Shown here piece by piece: positions 47,007 through 58,365 of a stretch of DNA of 64,000 bases. Every line of letters begins with the position of its first letter. The stretch's first letter is position 1. Made by a program: the position numbers and the translations under genes. The notes beneath the pieces were generated by a model, which was given only the letters and a program-made list of their open reading frames with translations, was not told the origin of the DNA and did not search any database. This DNA is from Canna indica. Taxonomy: Eukaryota; Streptophyta; Magnoliopsida; Zingiberales; Cannaceae. The DNA is taken from positions 45,085,501 to 45,149,500 of the forward strand of contig CP136893.1 of NCBI GenBank assembly GCA_034359265.1, read 5' to 3'.

Positions 47007-47586
47007 TTTTTTCACACCCGAACTGAGGGTAGTGTAACCGGCCAGGGCCTACATCCTGCCCTGTAGCTTACTGTCTACACTGACATAAGAAAACCAAGAC
47101 ATATCGAATAACAGAAATCTCAACACACTTTATTAAAAGCTTTCAAAGTCACAATTTTTATGTTTGTCAAAACAAGTAAGAACATCAACGTCAAAATAAC
47201 TGAACGTTCAAGAAACAAGTTTTACAACTCTTTTTCAAGTACAACTGTCAGTGCAGAAACAAAACAAACACTACTAAACTCTGATCTAAGACTCATGGAC
47301 GTCGCTACGAGATATGGCACCACCTCCCACCCAGCAACTGCACCATGTCAACAAGCCAAGTCACTGATCATGCTCTGCAAAATTAAAGAATAAACTGTGA
47401 GTTCGCTTGGGACTCAGTGAGTGGCTCTAGTGAACCTCCACATAAGCCTCAGTCATGCATATATATCATATAAGGCAACAAAATAAATGAACAACGAGGT
47501 AAAATACTTCTAATACAGCTACCGACCCCCAATAGGTCAATTTGTACAACTGAATATGATAACCTGCCATCTCGGCCTATCAAGTC
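47007..47586 (-). repeat. Gypsy B LTR fragment, inverted
   Basis: CACACCCGAACTGAGGGTAG is the reverse of the gypsy B LTR end. It matches about 580 bp of LTR and stops inside, where family D gag sequence begins. The terminal TG is missing or changed. Confidence 0.7.
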
Positions 47587-47892
47587 TTTGGCATGCCATT
47601 TTACACTGCCAACTAAATCATGAGCTGGAGAACAATGCATGACTTTTTCTAGTATGCCATTTGGTAATGTACAAAGTATGCAATTCATGGCATCTCCATT
47701 AAACTTAAACATTTTCTTGCCCATTTCACTCCATGCATGCATGTCAACCTTAGGTTCAATGAATTCCCAATGTAACATATTAAGGACACCAATCCCTTTA
47801 GTCTTTAAATAGGTGTACATCCTATATTTCCAAATACCAAAGTTTGAGTCATCAAACCTAGGGGGTGAAGACGCTATCGACTCTAGAGCCAT
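47587..47892 (-). pseudogene. N-terminal Gag fragment of D3
   Basis: MALESIASSPPRFDDSNFG then WKYRMYTYLKTKG, nearly identical to the intact Gag start at 51997. It is truncated within the UBN2 domain after SPAHDL. The open frame runs on into the gypsy LTR fragment (to 47449), giving a chance fusion. Confidence 0.8.
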
Positions 47893-47960
47893 TTCAAGAT
47901 CGAGACAAGGTGTAGAGGAGATGGTGAAATCTCAAGCTACGAACCCGCTATGATACCAAA

Positions 47961-49180
47961 TGTTGGCGAAATGGCGACACTAGAGGGGGGTGAATAGTGT
48001 GTTTACTATATGATTCGCCTAGTTTTGATTTTAATCGATTACATAACTTGTTTAGGTGAATTACAATTATGCGATGCGGATGCAAGATAAATGATAAAGC
48101 AATTAACGCAAACAAGAAATCAATGCAAACACAGAATTTATAGTGGTTCGGCCCCAATGCCTACTCCACTACCTAAGCACCCCGCTTAGGATTTCCAAAC
48201 TAGCTTTACTAGATTAATTCGGTTTCCCCTACACAGAGGACTTTGAACCGGAAAGTCTCACTCTCAACCTAAGGTACTTCCACACCCGGAAGTCTCCGCC
48301 TTCTTGTCGAGAGCACTTATCCCACCTCAACCCTAAGGGACAACTAAACTAATCCTAGTAAACACTCAGTTTACACAAGTGACTTTACACCTAACACCAG
48401 GTAACCACTTTACACAACCAAGACCTAATCACAAGGTCTTCTACAAACCCAAAACAAATAAACGTTCAAATAACAGTAAAATACACAATGAAAGAGCTAA
48501 ATGATAAATACAATATTAACTACTCTTTTCAGGCCTTCAAAACCTCCAACTCGTCAAGTAGTTGAGCTTGAACAAAAACCCGAGTTGAGGAAGCAAACGG
48601 CGCTTGAAGAAGAACTCGTAGAAGTAGCAGAGCGCGCTTGATCAATCTTTGGAAGGCTTTGATCTTCCTTTTTAATAGCTCAACAAAATCTATAATAGAG
48701 AAGGAAGAAGGATCAAATGAATCATACCTGGGTGTATTTATACCCAGGTGAAGAAACGACATTCAACAGATAGAAAACTATCCGTTACAGGCCGCCGGTC
48801 AAAGTGCCGGTCGAAGCATCAGGCGACCGGTCATTCGTCCGCTTCTGTTTACCTGTGGTCAATCGACCGACTGGTCGACCGCCAGACGCAGATCATGCGA
48901 TCCGCGATCTTCGATCAACCCATCGGTCGACCGACACGATATTGCGTCACGGCTCATATTCAAGTCGGTCGACATTGGTCGACCGCTAGCCTTGGTTCGA
49001 TTCTTTCACCATTCGATCGACCCGTCGGTCGACCGACGCGATCTTGCGTAGCGGTAATCAGCAGGTCGGTCGACCGACGGGTCGACCGCCCGAGCTACTA
49101 CCCGTTTTGGGCTTCCATCGGTCGACCGCTCGATCGACCGAAGTAGCTCTGAATACTTTCTTTACCTTTGATCGGTCGAC
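47961..49180 (-). repeat. D3 LTR, 3' part, with palindrome array
   Basis: Minus-strand end CGCCAACA at 47961. TATA box TATAAATACACCC (minus) near 48735. At least eight GGTCGACC-type palindromes lie between about 48780 and 49180. Confidence 0.8.
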
Positions 49181-50491
49181 CCAATCTTATGTTTCAAAAT
49201 TCAAACATATATCATGCAACATCAATCATGAGTATATAGAGACATCATTAAACATGAAAATTCAATTTCTTTTTTCAAAGATTTTTGCAAAATAAAAATC
49301 ATACCTTTTATTCTTGAAAATTTGCCCAACTTTTTCATTTCCTTTTTCATTTACTTTTAGATAGCATTGTCTTCATTTACTTTCATAACTTGCAAGTAGA
49401 CATCATTAGTATCATGATGAAATAATATGTCAACTAGCAAGCTAACGAACTAAATAGCAAGGTTTAATGCAAATTTTCATTAGAATAACTTAACCTATGC
49501 TAGATAGTGAAGATTCATTTTTAAGATGGATACCATGATTTCCAAATGAATCTAAGAGATCTTAAATTGTGAAACATTTAAAGAATAAGATCTCTACCTA
49601 TGTTAAACTAGTTTGGACTTACAAGAAGGTCTCTAATAATGAATACCAACCTAGAGCAAGTTTCATTTGATGAATTTTGCCTAAGTGCTAAAGTTCTACC
49701 TACTCATGAGAAATCAAGGATTTGCATGCAATTCAAATCATGAGCATAGAGACATGATTTTAGCTTAAACAATGAGGTATAACACTATGATTTTGAATTA
49801 ATTGAAGTTATACCTAATTCATGATAATTTGCCAAACTAATCTTTTTCTTCCTAATTAGCCTTCCTAAAACCTTATAACTTGCAAGTATGCATCTTAAGT
49901 AGACAATGAAGTTAAATCTACATGCAAGCTATCAAACTAAATAGTGAAGAGAAAGACCAAGTATCATTTATCAAATTCCACTTCACCAAATAGCATGGAT
50001 TCATTTTTAAGGAAATTTTCATGATAACAAAATGAATCAAGAGATTTCAAAATATAAAATTTTGAAACATAAGATCTCCAACCCTTCCTATTGGTTTAAA
50101 ATCGAGAGCCACAAGTAGCCTACTAAGAATGCCCATGCTCATCATGCCTCTCATGCCATGCATCTCTAAGAATGCTCATACTCAATATAAAATTTTCATG
50201 ATAACCTCATGATCATGCAAGGTCGCTTAGGCCCATTACAGGCCACTTGGGTCTCCGAAGAGACCGGGAAATCAAAAATCAAAATATTTTTAAAATATAT
50301 TAAGAGCGGGGAAAATCAATCAAATTTAAGCATGTATCATAACTCCAACTTAAATAAAACAAGCCAAAGTAGGAGATGATACCAGAATGTTTGATGCCAA
50401 TTTTACGTAAGGCATCAAGGTAGCTTGAAGTTGCAACCAAGGGAGGATTCATCATTCAAGTCCATGGTCAACTTCAACTCTTCACTTCTCT
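49181..50491 (-). other. Non-coding 3' internal region of D2
   Basis: AT-rich, no pol similarity. It matches the type of sequence at 8568-10535 (for instance the block around AGACCCAAGTGGCC and TTCGGAGACC), shortened, and missing the polypurine end. Confidence 0.6.
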
Positions 50492-51997
50492 TTACCCTTG
50501 TGTGGTAGCTCCCCCTACAAGAAAAGATATTTTTGGTACCCAAATAGCTTTGGGTCCTTGGGGGTTAGTTGGCCTAGGAATCCAAAGTGTTTTGACTACA
50601 CTTGGATTTCTCTTAAATGCACAATCAACAATAGCATGGCCAAATATACCACAATAAAAGCAATATCCATGAAACTTTTTCTTTTCATTTTTAGCATGGA
50701 CATGAATTTTAATTTTAGAATGCTTATCATGTGAAACATGACGAGTATGAGCATTCTTAGAGATATCATTCCTCTTTTTATGATCATGAGGTTTAAGAGT
50801 GGAATGCATGGCATGAGAGGCATGATGAGCATGGGCATTCTTAGATAAAACATTTTTCTTTTGAGATTGAGATTTACTTGTGGAATGCTTAGTATGAGAA
50901 TGATGATGAACCTTATCATTCTTTATATGAGCATTGTTATTTTTAGAGTTCTTAAATGAGACATTTTGATTCTTAGAATTATGAGAGGAAGTATTAACTT
51001 TCCTACTCAAAGTCAACATCTCATTTTTCACATCATTCATGGATTTATGCAATGCATGTAATTGAGATTTTAACATGCAATTCTCTTTTTCTAGATTGTC
51101 ATTCTTCAGCTTCAAGTCCTTAAGCTCAAGTTCTACATTATCATGGCATGAATCAAATGACCAAGATTTCAATTTTTCATTTCCTAGTTTAGATTCATGC
51201 AAATGAGAATTAAGCATTACATTTTCCTTTTTTAACATTTTGTTTTCCTTATCTTTCTTCACAAGCAAGGCATACATTTTCTTACACTCATCTACTAACT
51301 CATCATATGACATGTTATATGAACTAGTAGAGCTAGAATCATCATTTTCATTAGTATGACTAGGTGAAGGAAAGTGTACCTCATCATTAGCAATTTTGAG
51401 GCAACCTTTTGAAGTAGCTTCATAGTCATTGCTGGAGGGTGCTTCAAATGAGTGAGAAGTGGAGGTAGAAGCACTTGACCTCTTCCTTGCTTTGTTATTC
51501 ATGATTGGGCAATTTTTCTTCACATGCCCCTTTTCTTTGCAAGCATGACAGATTACTTTTCTTTTTCGGCTCTTGGTGCTACTTCCTTGACTAGAAGAGC
51601 TATGGACATCAAAACCAATATTACTAGTAGGTGAGTGACCATTGTCATCACCACCTTCATTAAAAGTGCCAATCTCTTCAGTTTTGGCATGATCGTATAA
51701 AACATTTAAACTAGCCCATAAATCATGAGCCGAAAAATAATGCATGACTTTTTTTAGTATGTCATTTGGTAATGTACAAAGTATGCAATTCATGGCATCT
51801 TCATTAAACTTAAACATTTTCTTGTCCATTTCACTCCATGCATGCATGTCAACCTTAGGTTCAATGAATTCCCAATGTAACATATTAAGGACACCAAACC
51901 CTTTAGTCTTTAAATAGGTGTACATCCTATATTTCCAAAGACCAAAGTTTGAGTCATCAAACCTAGGGGGTGAAGACGCTACCGACTCTAGAGCCAT
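50492..51997 (-). CDS. Intact Gag of gag-only retrotransposon D2 (501 aa)
   Basis: Open from ATG (51997) to stop. UBN2/DUF4219-type capsid region at residues about 10-110 (FGLWKYRMYTYLKTKG; HDLWASLNVLYDHAK). First zinc knuckle C150-C153-H158-C163 (CHACKEKGHVKKNC). A Lys/Glu-rich coiled coil spans about 230-335. A His/Lys/Asn-rich basic segment at 340-440 has repeats of the type KNAHAHHASHAMHS. The second zinc knuckle is C446-C449-H454-C459 (CFYCGIFGHAIVDC). The tail TLWIPRPTNPQGPKAIWVPK recalls copia SIRE-type Gags. No protease or polymerase follows. An LTR with TATA box and a primer site lie upstream. The element would need copia enzymes in trans. Confidence 0.9.
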   Translation of the reverse strand: MALESVASSPPRFDDSNFGLWKYRMYTYLKTKGFGVLNMLHWEFIEPKVDMHAWSEMDKKMFKFNEDAMNCILCTLPNDILKKVMHYFSAHDLWASLNVLYDHAKTEEIGTFNEGGDDNGHSPTSNIGFDVHSSSSQGSSTKSRKRKVICHACKEKGHVKKNCPIMNNKARKRSSASTSTSHSFEAPSSNDYEATSKGCLKIANDEVHFPSPSHTNENDDSSSTSSYNMSYDELVDECKKMYALLVKKDKENKMLKKENVMLNSHLHESKLGNEKLKSWSFDSCHDNVELELKDLKLKNDNLEKENCMLKSQLHALHKSMNDVKNEMLTLSRKVNTSSHNSKNQNVSFKNSKNNNAHIKNDKVHHHSHTKHSTSKSQSQKKNVLSKNAHAHHASHAMHSTLKPHDHKKRNDISKNAHTRHVSHDKHSKIKIHVHAKNEKKKFHGYCFYCGIFGHAIVDCAFKRNPSVVKTLWIPRPTNPQGPKAIWVPKISFLVGGATTQG

Positions 51998-52050
51998 TTC
52001 AAGATCGAGACAAGGTGTAGAGGAGATGGTGAAATCTCAAGCTACGAACC

Positions 52051-52065
52051 CGCTCTGATACCAAA
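52051..52065 (-). other. Primer binding site of D2
   Basis: Minus strand TTTGGTATCAGAGCG directly after the LTR end. Confidence 0.85.
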
Positions 52066-53612
52066 TGTTGGCGAAATGGCGACACTAGAGGGGGGGTGAA
52101 TAGTGTGTTTACTATATGATTCGCCTAATTTCGATTTAATCGATTACTTAACTTGTTTAGGCGAATTACAATTATGCGATGCGGAAGCAAGATAAATGAT
52201 AAAGCAATCAACGCAAACACAGAATTTATAGTGGTTCGGCCCCAATGCCTACTCCACTACCTAAGCACCCCGCTTAGGATTTCTAAACTAGCTTTACTAA
52301 ATTAATTCGGTTTCCCTTACATAGAGGACTTTGCACCGGAAAGTCTCACTCTCGACCTAAGGTACTTCCACACCTGGAAGTCTCTACCTTCTTGTCGAGA
52401 GCACTTATCCCACCTCAACCCTAAGGGACAACTAAACTAATCCTAGTAAACACTCAGTTTACACAAGTGGCTTTACACCTAACACCAGGTAACCACTTTA
52501 CACAACCAAGACCTAATCACAAGGTCTTCTATAGACCCAAAACAAATAAACGTTTAAATAACAGTAAAATACACAATGAAAAGAGCTAAATGATAAATAC
52601 AATATTAACTACTCTTTTCAGGCCTTCATAACCTCCAACTCGTCAAGTCGTTGAGCTTGAACAAAAACCCGAGTTGAGGAGCAAACGACGCTTGAAGAAG
52701 AACTCGTAGAAGTAGCAGAGCGCGCTTGATCAATCTTTGGAAGGCTTTGATCTTCCTTTTTAATAGCTCAACAAAATCTGTAATAGAGAAGGAAGAATGA
52801 TCAAATGAATCATACCTGGGTGTATTTATACCCAGGTGAAGAAACAGCGTTCAACGGATAGAAAACTATCTGTTACAGGCCACCGGTCGAAGCGCTGGTC
52901 GAAGCATCGGTCCACCGATCATTCGACCGCTTTTGTTTACCTGTGGTCGATCGACCGACGGGTCGACTGCTAGACGCAGATCATGCGATCTTCGATCAAC
53001 CTACCGGTCGACCGACGCGGTATTGCATCACGGCTCATATGCATGTCGGTCGACCGATTGGTCGACTGCCAGCCTTGGCTTGATTCTTTCACCATTCGGT
53101 TGACCAACGTGATCTTGCGTCGTGGGAATCAGCAGGTCGGTCGACCGGCGGGTCGATCACCCGAGCTACTACCCATTTTGGGCTTCCATTGGTCGACCGC
53201 TCGATCGACCGAAGTAGCTCTGCTACTTTCTTTACCTTCGGTCAGTCGATCGATCGGTCGACAGAACCTAGGCTGAAAGTTATTTCTTTAGCCTATTTCT
53301 TCCGCGCTTCATTTCCGGGTTCCGACTTTCAACGAGCATCATCTTGGAGAGCTTTTGACTTGATCTTTGGACTCATCCAAGCGACTTGGGTGCACTCATC
53401 AATCTTCGAGAAACTTTCGTGACGAACCTGAGCGCGACGATCAATGTCCTTCCGATTTCGCGATTTCTCCAATTTATCCGATCGAGGACATCGAACGCTA
53501 GTCGATATGGAACCTGAAAGATATTCTCAATGAAATCATTAGTTCCATATTTGTTATCATCAAAACCATCAAGACCGAGATTAAGGCTAAGGTTGAAAAC
53601 CTAAAGCCAACA
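52066..53612 (-). repeat. Complete family D LTR (1547 bp)
   Basis: Minus strand TGTTGGCTTTAGG at 53612 to CGCCAACA at 52066. U3 holds a GGTCGACC palindrome array (about 52880-53270); a TATA box TATAAATACACCC lies near 52820. Confidence 0.85.
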
Positions 53613-53912
53613 ATCTCCCCCTTTTTGATGATGACAAACATCCTTAAGAAAATATAACATTAGAGCATAAGGATATAAATTTAGGGATTTCTCCCCCTAT
53701 CAACATGCATATCTATGTGATAAACTCCTCCTATCTATTTGCATGGATTTTTTATATTTTTCTCCCCATTTTAACTATGCATTTCTCCCCCTTTTGACAT
53801 CAATCAAAAAGGGCAAGAAATATCTATCTATTCAAAGGGATGAAACACAAATAGATTTTCATGAAGTTGAGACTCTAAGAATTTTTCATGAAACATGACA
53901 ATCTCAAAATTC
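53613..53912 (-). other. Polypurine tract and 3' internal end of a further family D unit
   Basis: Minus strand AAAAAGGGGGAGAT abuts the LTR start. Further purine blocks (GGGGGAGAAATCC near 53690, AAAAGGGGGAG near 53790) match 10380-10490 in D1. The unit's gag is not found to the right; it breaks off near 53912. Confidence 0.65.
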
Positions 53913-56842
53913 CAGCTATATATATATATATGTTCAGTTAAAATAATTGTTTATGTTAACCATGAATATCATATAAGATAGATTATATGTCTATATTACT
54001 AATTAACACATTTGAACCAAGAGTTCTCCAACATTTTTTTTTATATTTCTTACCTCTTATATTTTTATATATAATTTATTAAAATATTCCCCTTTTTATT
54101 TGTTTGATTTTTAAATTTTTAATTATTTTTTTGAAAACTATGACATTGAATTTAAGTTTGATTATTGTAAGATAAATCTTTATGTTTATCTTTATTAATA
54201 CATGATCTTATTTTTTATCTTAATATGTTATTGTGTTTAATTCATTTTATGTAATATAATCAATTTATTTATCATTATTAAATTTTAAAAAAAAATTAAA
54301 AAAATTTTTGGTATCCCATTGCGAAGCACAAGAATTCTTCTGGTTTGTTGAATAATATCTGAGTGGATGGAATGACTTGATAGTTTTATGTGCCCTAGAG
54401 CTAATGTATGTTTTGAATAATTTCTTTAAATGACACTATTATTCTTTTGAGCATAAAGATGCACATGTTTATTAGAATAAGTCCAGAACATACTTGTTAG
54501 AATACTTCATTCTCAAGAGTTGAGAATATGAGTGATAGAGTATTCTAGTACAAGTTGTTAAAATAGTTCACGATCGTAGAAAAAATAACTGGGCATTATT
54601 ATTCCGGAAGATCGTCACCTCTATCTATTTCCACGATTAGTATGAGATACTAATGTAGATGGAGTAGTGAGTCTCATGCTACATGACATTGGATGTCAAA
54701 ATAGATATGTGGACACTTATCATATAAGCGGGTCGAACGTGACGTATAGATCATATTAGTGCATATGATCCTTTGACCTGAGATGGAATAGTTATCTCAT
54801 GCATAGGTGACTAGAGTTTTCTACTGCTTATATGATTGTGCTTTGCATGAGCATCCGGCTCTATGTGGCTCTAATTAGTTATGTATGGAGATAGGTGACC
54901 AATCAAGATGGCATTCATTACCCTGGGTAAACAAGGATAAGGTCCTATGGATATGAGGTTGTTCTTGATCAAGAAATCCTTGGCCAAGGTATTGGAGACT
55001 TAAATGGAAAAGTGTTTCTAGTTTAAGTCCTTCTAATCAAGAATAGAAACTGAGAGGAATCCATATGGTCTAAGCTATAGGGTTTGACACTAGCTATGAC
55101 CCTGGCTGGATCGAGACATTGTAATGAAAGGATATGAGTGTACGGTAAGTATGATCATTTGGTTCATCAGAATGTTCTAGTTGAAGCATTCGTCACTAGT
55201 TGGGTAATCATGGCATGTTGTGCTAGATGTTACCCATGACTTATGAGAACCAAGGGTATTCAAGAAATTTTACCCTAGGTGCGAAAAAGAGTTTTCCAAT
55301 AATGTCAAAGTGTTGATATCATAATCTCATTGCCAATTAGTGATGAACCTAGTTAGTCACACAAAATAGAGTCGGTTCTAGTTGAGAATGAATTGATTCC
55401 AATTAAGGCAGTTAATTAGGATTCAATTACCCGATTCGGCTTATAATAAGATTGCAAGGATGCTAGCACATCTTGAAGACGAATCGATCAATATATTAGG
55501 TAGATCCGAATGAGAAACGTCAATATGAGATATAGACGGAGATTTCCTTATTTGGAGAACTACTATATATATAGAGTCTATATGTGGAAGTTTATGTCAA
55601 GGGCGTATTGGAATGAGATTCCTAAATTAGTGGAGAGGCTTATTTTCTATATTAGCATACAAGGAAAGATATCCTGGTGGGCGGCCTACTTGGAATATTT
55701 TGGAATATTGTGGCCACCCCTTTCAATTGGGAATGGGGGCAGCTGACCATAAATAGGGTAAGGAGAAGAGGAAACCTAGAGAGTGAATTACCTAGAGCCG
55801 TCCCTCCTCCTTGAGTTGTTGCTGCACTTCTTGGAGTTTTGGGACAGCAGTGTTTTCTCTCTTCCACCAGCCCATCAACACCACCTTGAGGCATCTTGTG
55901 ACCATCCACTAGCTTCTAGTCCAAGTATGGGGCAACGCGATGACTCGATTGGATCGCGAGAAGGTGCATCTCGGCATTGAACATGCTTGTGTGGACAAGC
56001 TAGAGGTCAGACGCTTGGACGACTACGCAATTGTGGATCCAAGGATCGTGAGGCAGAGCATTCTTCCACTTTGGGGCTGTGCTACAACAAGTTATAAATC
56101 CTTGTCTTACCTTGTAGTTATTTAGTTTTGTGTTATCTAGATCCGAAATAAAGTGATATATACCACGCACATCGCGAAGCCACGTTGTAGATAGGGGTGT
56201 CCAATGACACCCCTAAAATTTAGCATTACATTAAATATATCATGTGTGATTTTGGTTGACACCCTTCCATAAATATTATTGCACCTATGTTTAAACTTTT
56301 ATCAATTTGTTTTAATTTATTTTTAATTTATATATTATTTTAGTTGAATTAATTTAATACTTTAATATTGTATGACTAATAGGCCACAATTGATGGTAGA
56401 AAATGTCAAAATTAACAAACCACTTTGTTACCGCTTAATAAATCTTTTGCATTGTTGCATGCATATAGATATGTCACCTAATTCCCTTTATATAATTCAA
56501 TGTGTATAGGCTTTAATTAAATGATACTTTTTAAATTACCATAGAGTTTAATTAATTAATTAATTATTCTATCTTATTTATCTATTTTGATTGAATTATA
56601 ATTCATCTATTATTTTATTTAAATTAATTACTTATATTAAATATAGATTAATCAAATAATTTATTTTAATTTTAATTTTATGTTAAATCAAATTATATTA
56701 ATCTACTTAGATTAAAACTAGATTATAAAGTATGTTAATTAAATTTTATCATAATTAACATGATTATCATATATTTTCATATATACTAACATGTGTTGGT
56801 GTTTGGCTTGTGTGTTGTCTATATTTGGCAAAAGTATTTCAG
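53913..56842. other. AT-rich DNA, mostly unassigned; possible decayed LTR at about 54300-56215
   Basis: 53913-54300 and 56216-56790 are very AT-rich without signals. Between them the base composition is more even, with CCATAAATAGGG (TATA-like) at 55748, a CT-rich leader and an AATAAAG poly(A)-like site at 56152, then a hairpin AGGGGTGTC-CAAT-GACACCCCT near 56193-56213. This layout resembles a copia-type LTR, but no partner, primer site or coding region is visible. Confidence 0.3.
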
Positions 56843-57000
56843 GTTGTTCTCAATTTAAATGGACAGTCACATCTGTGAGGAGTTTTGCTTGTGTTGAAGA
56901 TTATTACAATTGCGTGAGAACAGTTTCAACTGCTCTTGAAAACTATGGATTTCAGGATAAGGATATTGCGCAAATGATGACCTTGGGTTTCCAGTATTAA
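56843..57000 (+). pseudogene. Exon-like fragment, unknown gene
   Basis: After an acceptor-like TATTTCAG at 56842, a frame encodes CSQFKWTVTSVRSFACVEDY then NCVRTVSTALENYGF, ending in TAA at 57000. It has amino-acid-like composition in an AT-rich background and could be the last exon of a gene. I do not recognise the family, and no companion exon is seen upstream. Confidence 0.35.
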
Positions 57001-57375
57001 TGATGATTCTCTTTTATATCTCTGATGTTTTTAATCATTTTTAATTACATGTTTATTGCATGTTTTATGAATGGGTAGTGGAGTGGTCGTCATTGATGCT
57101 TCCCGGTGTTACTTTTTGTGCTTAATGGTCAATGCTTTATGGTGATTTATAGTTGCCTGTTTGATTTGAACTGATGTTGTTAATAATCAGTGTTTAAGTC
57201 AACATTTATTCAGATTGGGCGATTATCTTGAAGCCTTTATGACCGAAGTCAATTATGGAAGAAATGAAGTGGTCTTCTTTAATGGGCTAGCGGTTTTTCT
57301 TTAAACTTTTATGGCGGCGATTTTTCTTGAAGCATTTATGGCCGAAGTATTTGTTGGCCGAGGGTTTCACCCTTG

Positions 57376-58323
57376 TGTTCGATTATCTCTATGATTATTT
57401 TGATGATAACAAACTAAATTTAACAAAGTTTGAAGCATGAAAGTCGTAGACTATAATAAGGGTTGATATCGATATCGTCGCACGCGTCATCGTATCGATA
57501 CAATAAATCATCGCGGCAATCTCTAGAAGTTCGACGAGTGCACCGAAGATGCTATGGAAGAGTTTAGAGCACATGTAAAACTCTTGGGAAGCTCTCCAAG
57601 TTGATGCACTTCGAGAACCAAATCCCGAAAACAAAGAACACGAAAAGAAGTTAGCAAAAAGGTTGATTCCCCAGTTCCGATCGATAGGTCGATCTACTGA
57701 ATGAACCCCAAAATGCACAGAGGGCTCCGGTCGATGGGCCGGTCGCTCGGTCGATCAACCGATCTTCAACCGTCGACCGACCTTCGACCGGGCCATTGAT
57801 TGGGCATTGCCAAAGTGCAGAAAAATGCCTATTGACGAGCTAGTGTGTTTGGGGGTTATAAATACCTACCCCAAACTTTGTCCTAGCAGGTGGTTGATGC
57901 CCTAAAACCTCAAAGAGTCAATTCTTGTATCTCCAAGGTTCTTTCTTGCTCAAATCTATAAACCCTAGCTCTTGATCCCTTATCCTAAAGTGCATCCTCA
58001 TTGGAGGGCTCTTGAGTGTAGGGTCTTTCTGGTGAAAAGTCCTCGATTGTAAGCTACTCGTAATTTAGTGGATTTGTGAGTAAAATCCTAAGCACGGTGC
58101 TTAGGTAGTGGAGTAGGCGGTGTTGCCAAACCACCATAAATTTTTGTGTTAGCATTGTCTATTGTATTTGCATTTACTTGTTATATCCATTGTTTCATCT
58201 TATTGCTTTAAAGCTGTAAATTGCCTAACTAATTGAAGAAATGATTAAAATCAAATTTAGGCTAATTGATTAGATATCACACTATTCAACCCCCCCCCCT
58301 CAAGTGTGACCATTTCGCCAATA
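57376..58323 (+). repeat. E 5' LTR (948 bp)
   Basis: TGTTCGATTATC and TTTTGATGATAACAAAC at the start; palindromes CGGTCGATGGGCCGG and CGATCAACCGATC at about 57670-57790; TATA box GGTTATAAATACC at about 57856; end CGCCAATA. Confidence 0.8.
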
Positions 58324-58324
58324 T

Positions 58325-58337
58325 TTGGTATCAGAGC
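58325..58337 (+). other. Primer binding site of E
   Basis: TTGGTATCAGAGC immediately after the LTR. Confidence 0.85.
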
Positions 58338-58365
58338 GGGTCGTAGATTGAGATTTCACCATCTA

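Larger units (their letters stand above)
47587..49180 (-). mobile_element. D3: truncated family D copy (gag start, primer site, partial LTR)
   Basis: Minus strand: LTR from about 49180 to 47961 (its 5' part deleted, joined to D2 internal DNA), primer site (TTTGGTATCATAGCGGG, 47946-47960), then the gag start at 47892 running to about 47587, where the LTR B fragment cuts it. Confidence 0.75.
49181..53912 (-). mobile_element. D2: family D gag-only LTR retrotransposon with an intact Gag, head-to-tail with D3
   Basis: Minus strand, right to left: end of a further internal region (53912-53613) with polypurine tract, complete LTR (53612-52066), primer site (52065-52051), intact gag (51997-50492), non-coding region (50491-49181), then the D3 LTR. 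So the LTR at 52066-53612 serves as the 3' LTR of a unit to its right and the 5' LTR of D2, an arrangement expected from LTR-LTR recombination. Confidence 0.75.

Noticed and set aside
48780..49180. Regularly recurring palindromes suggestive of a CRISPR-like array
   Set aside because: Units are degenerate, spacing is irregular, and the same cluster recurs inside LTRs at six places in a plant genome; it is U3 sequence.
48748..49295. Arg/Asp-rich repeat protein
   Set aside because: Artefact of the GGTCGACC palindrome array in an LTR; equivalent frames appear at each array.
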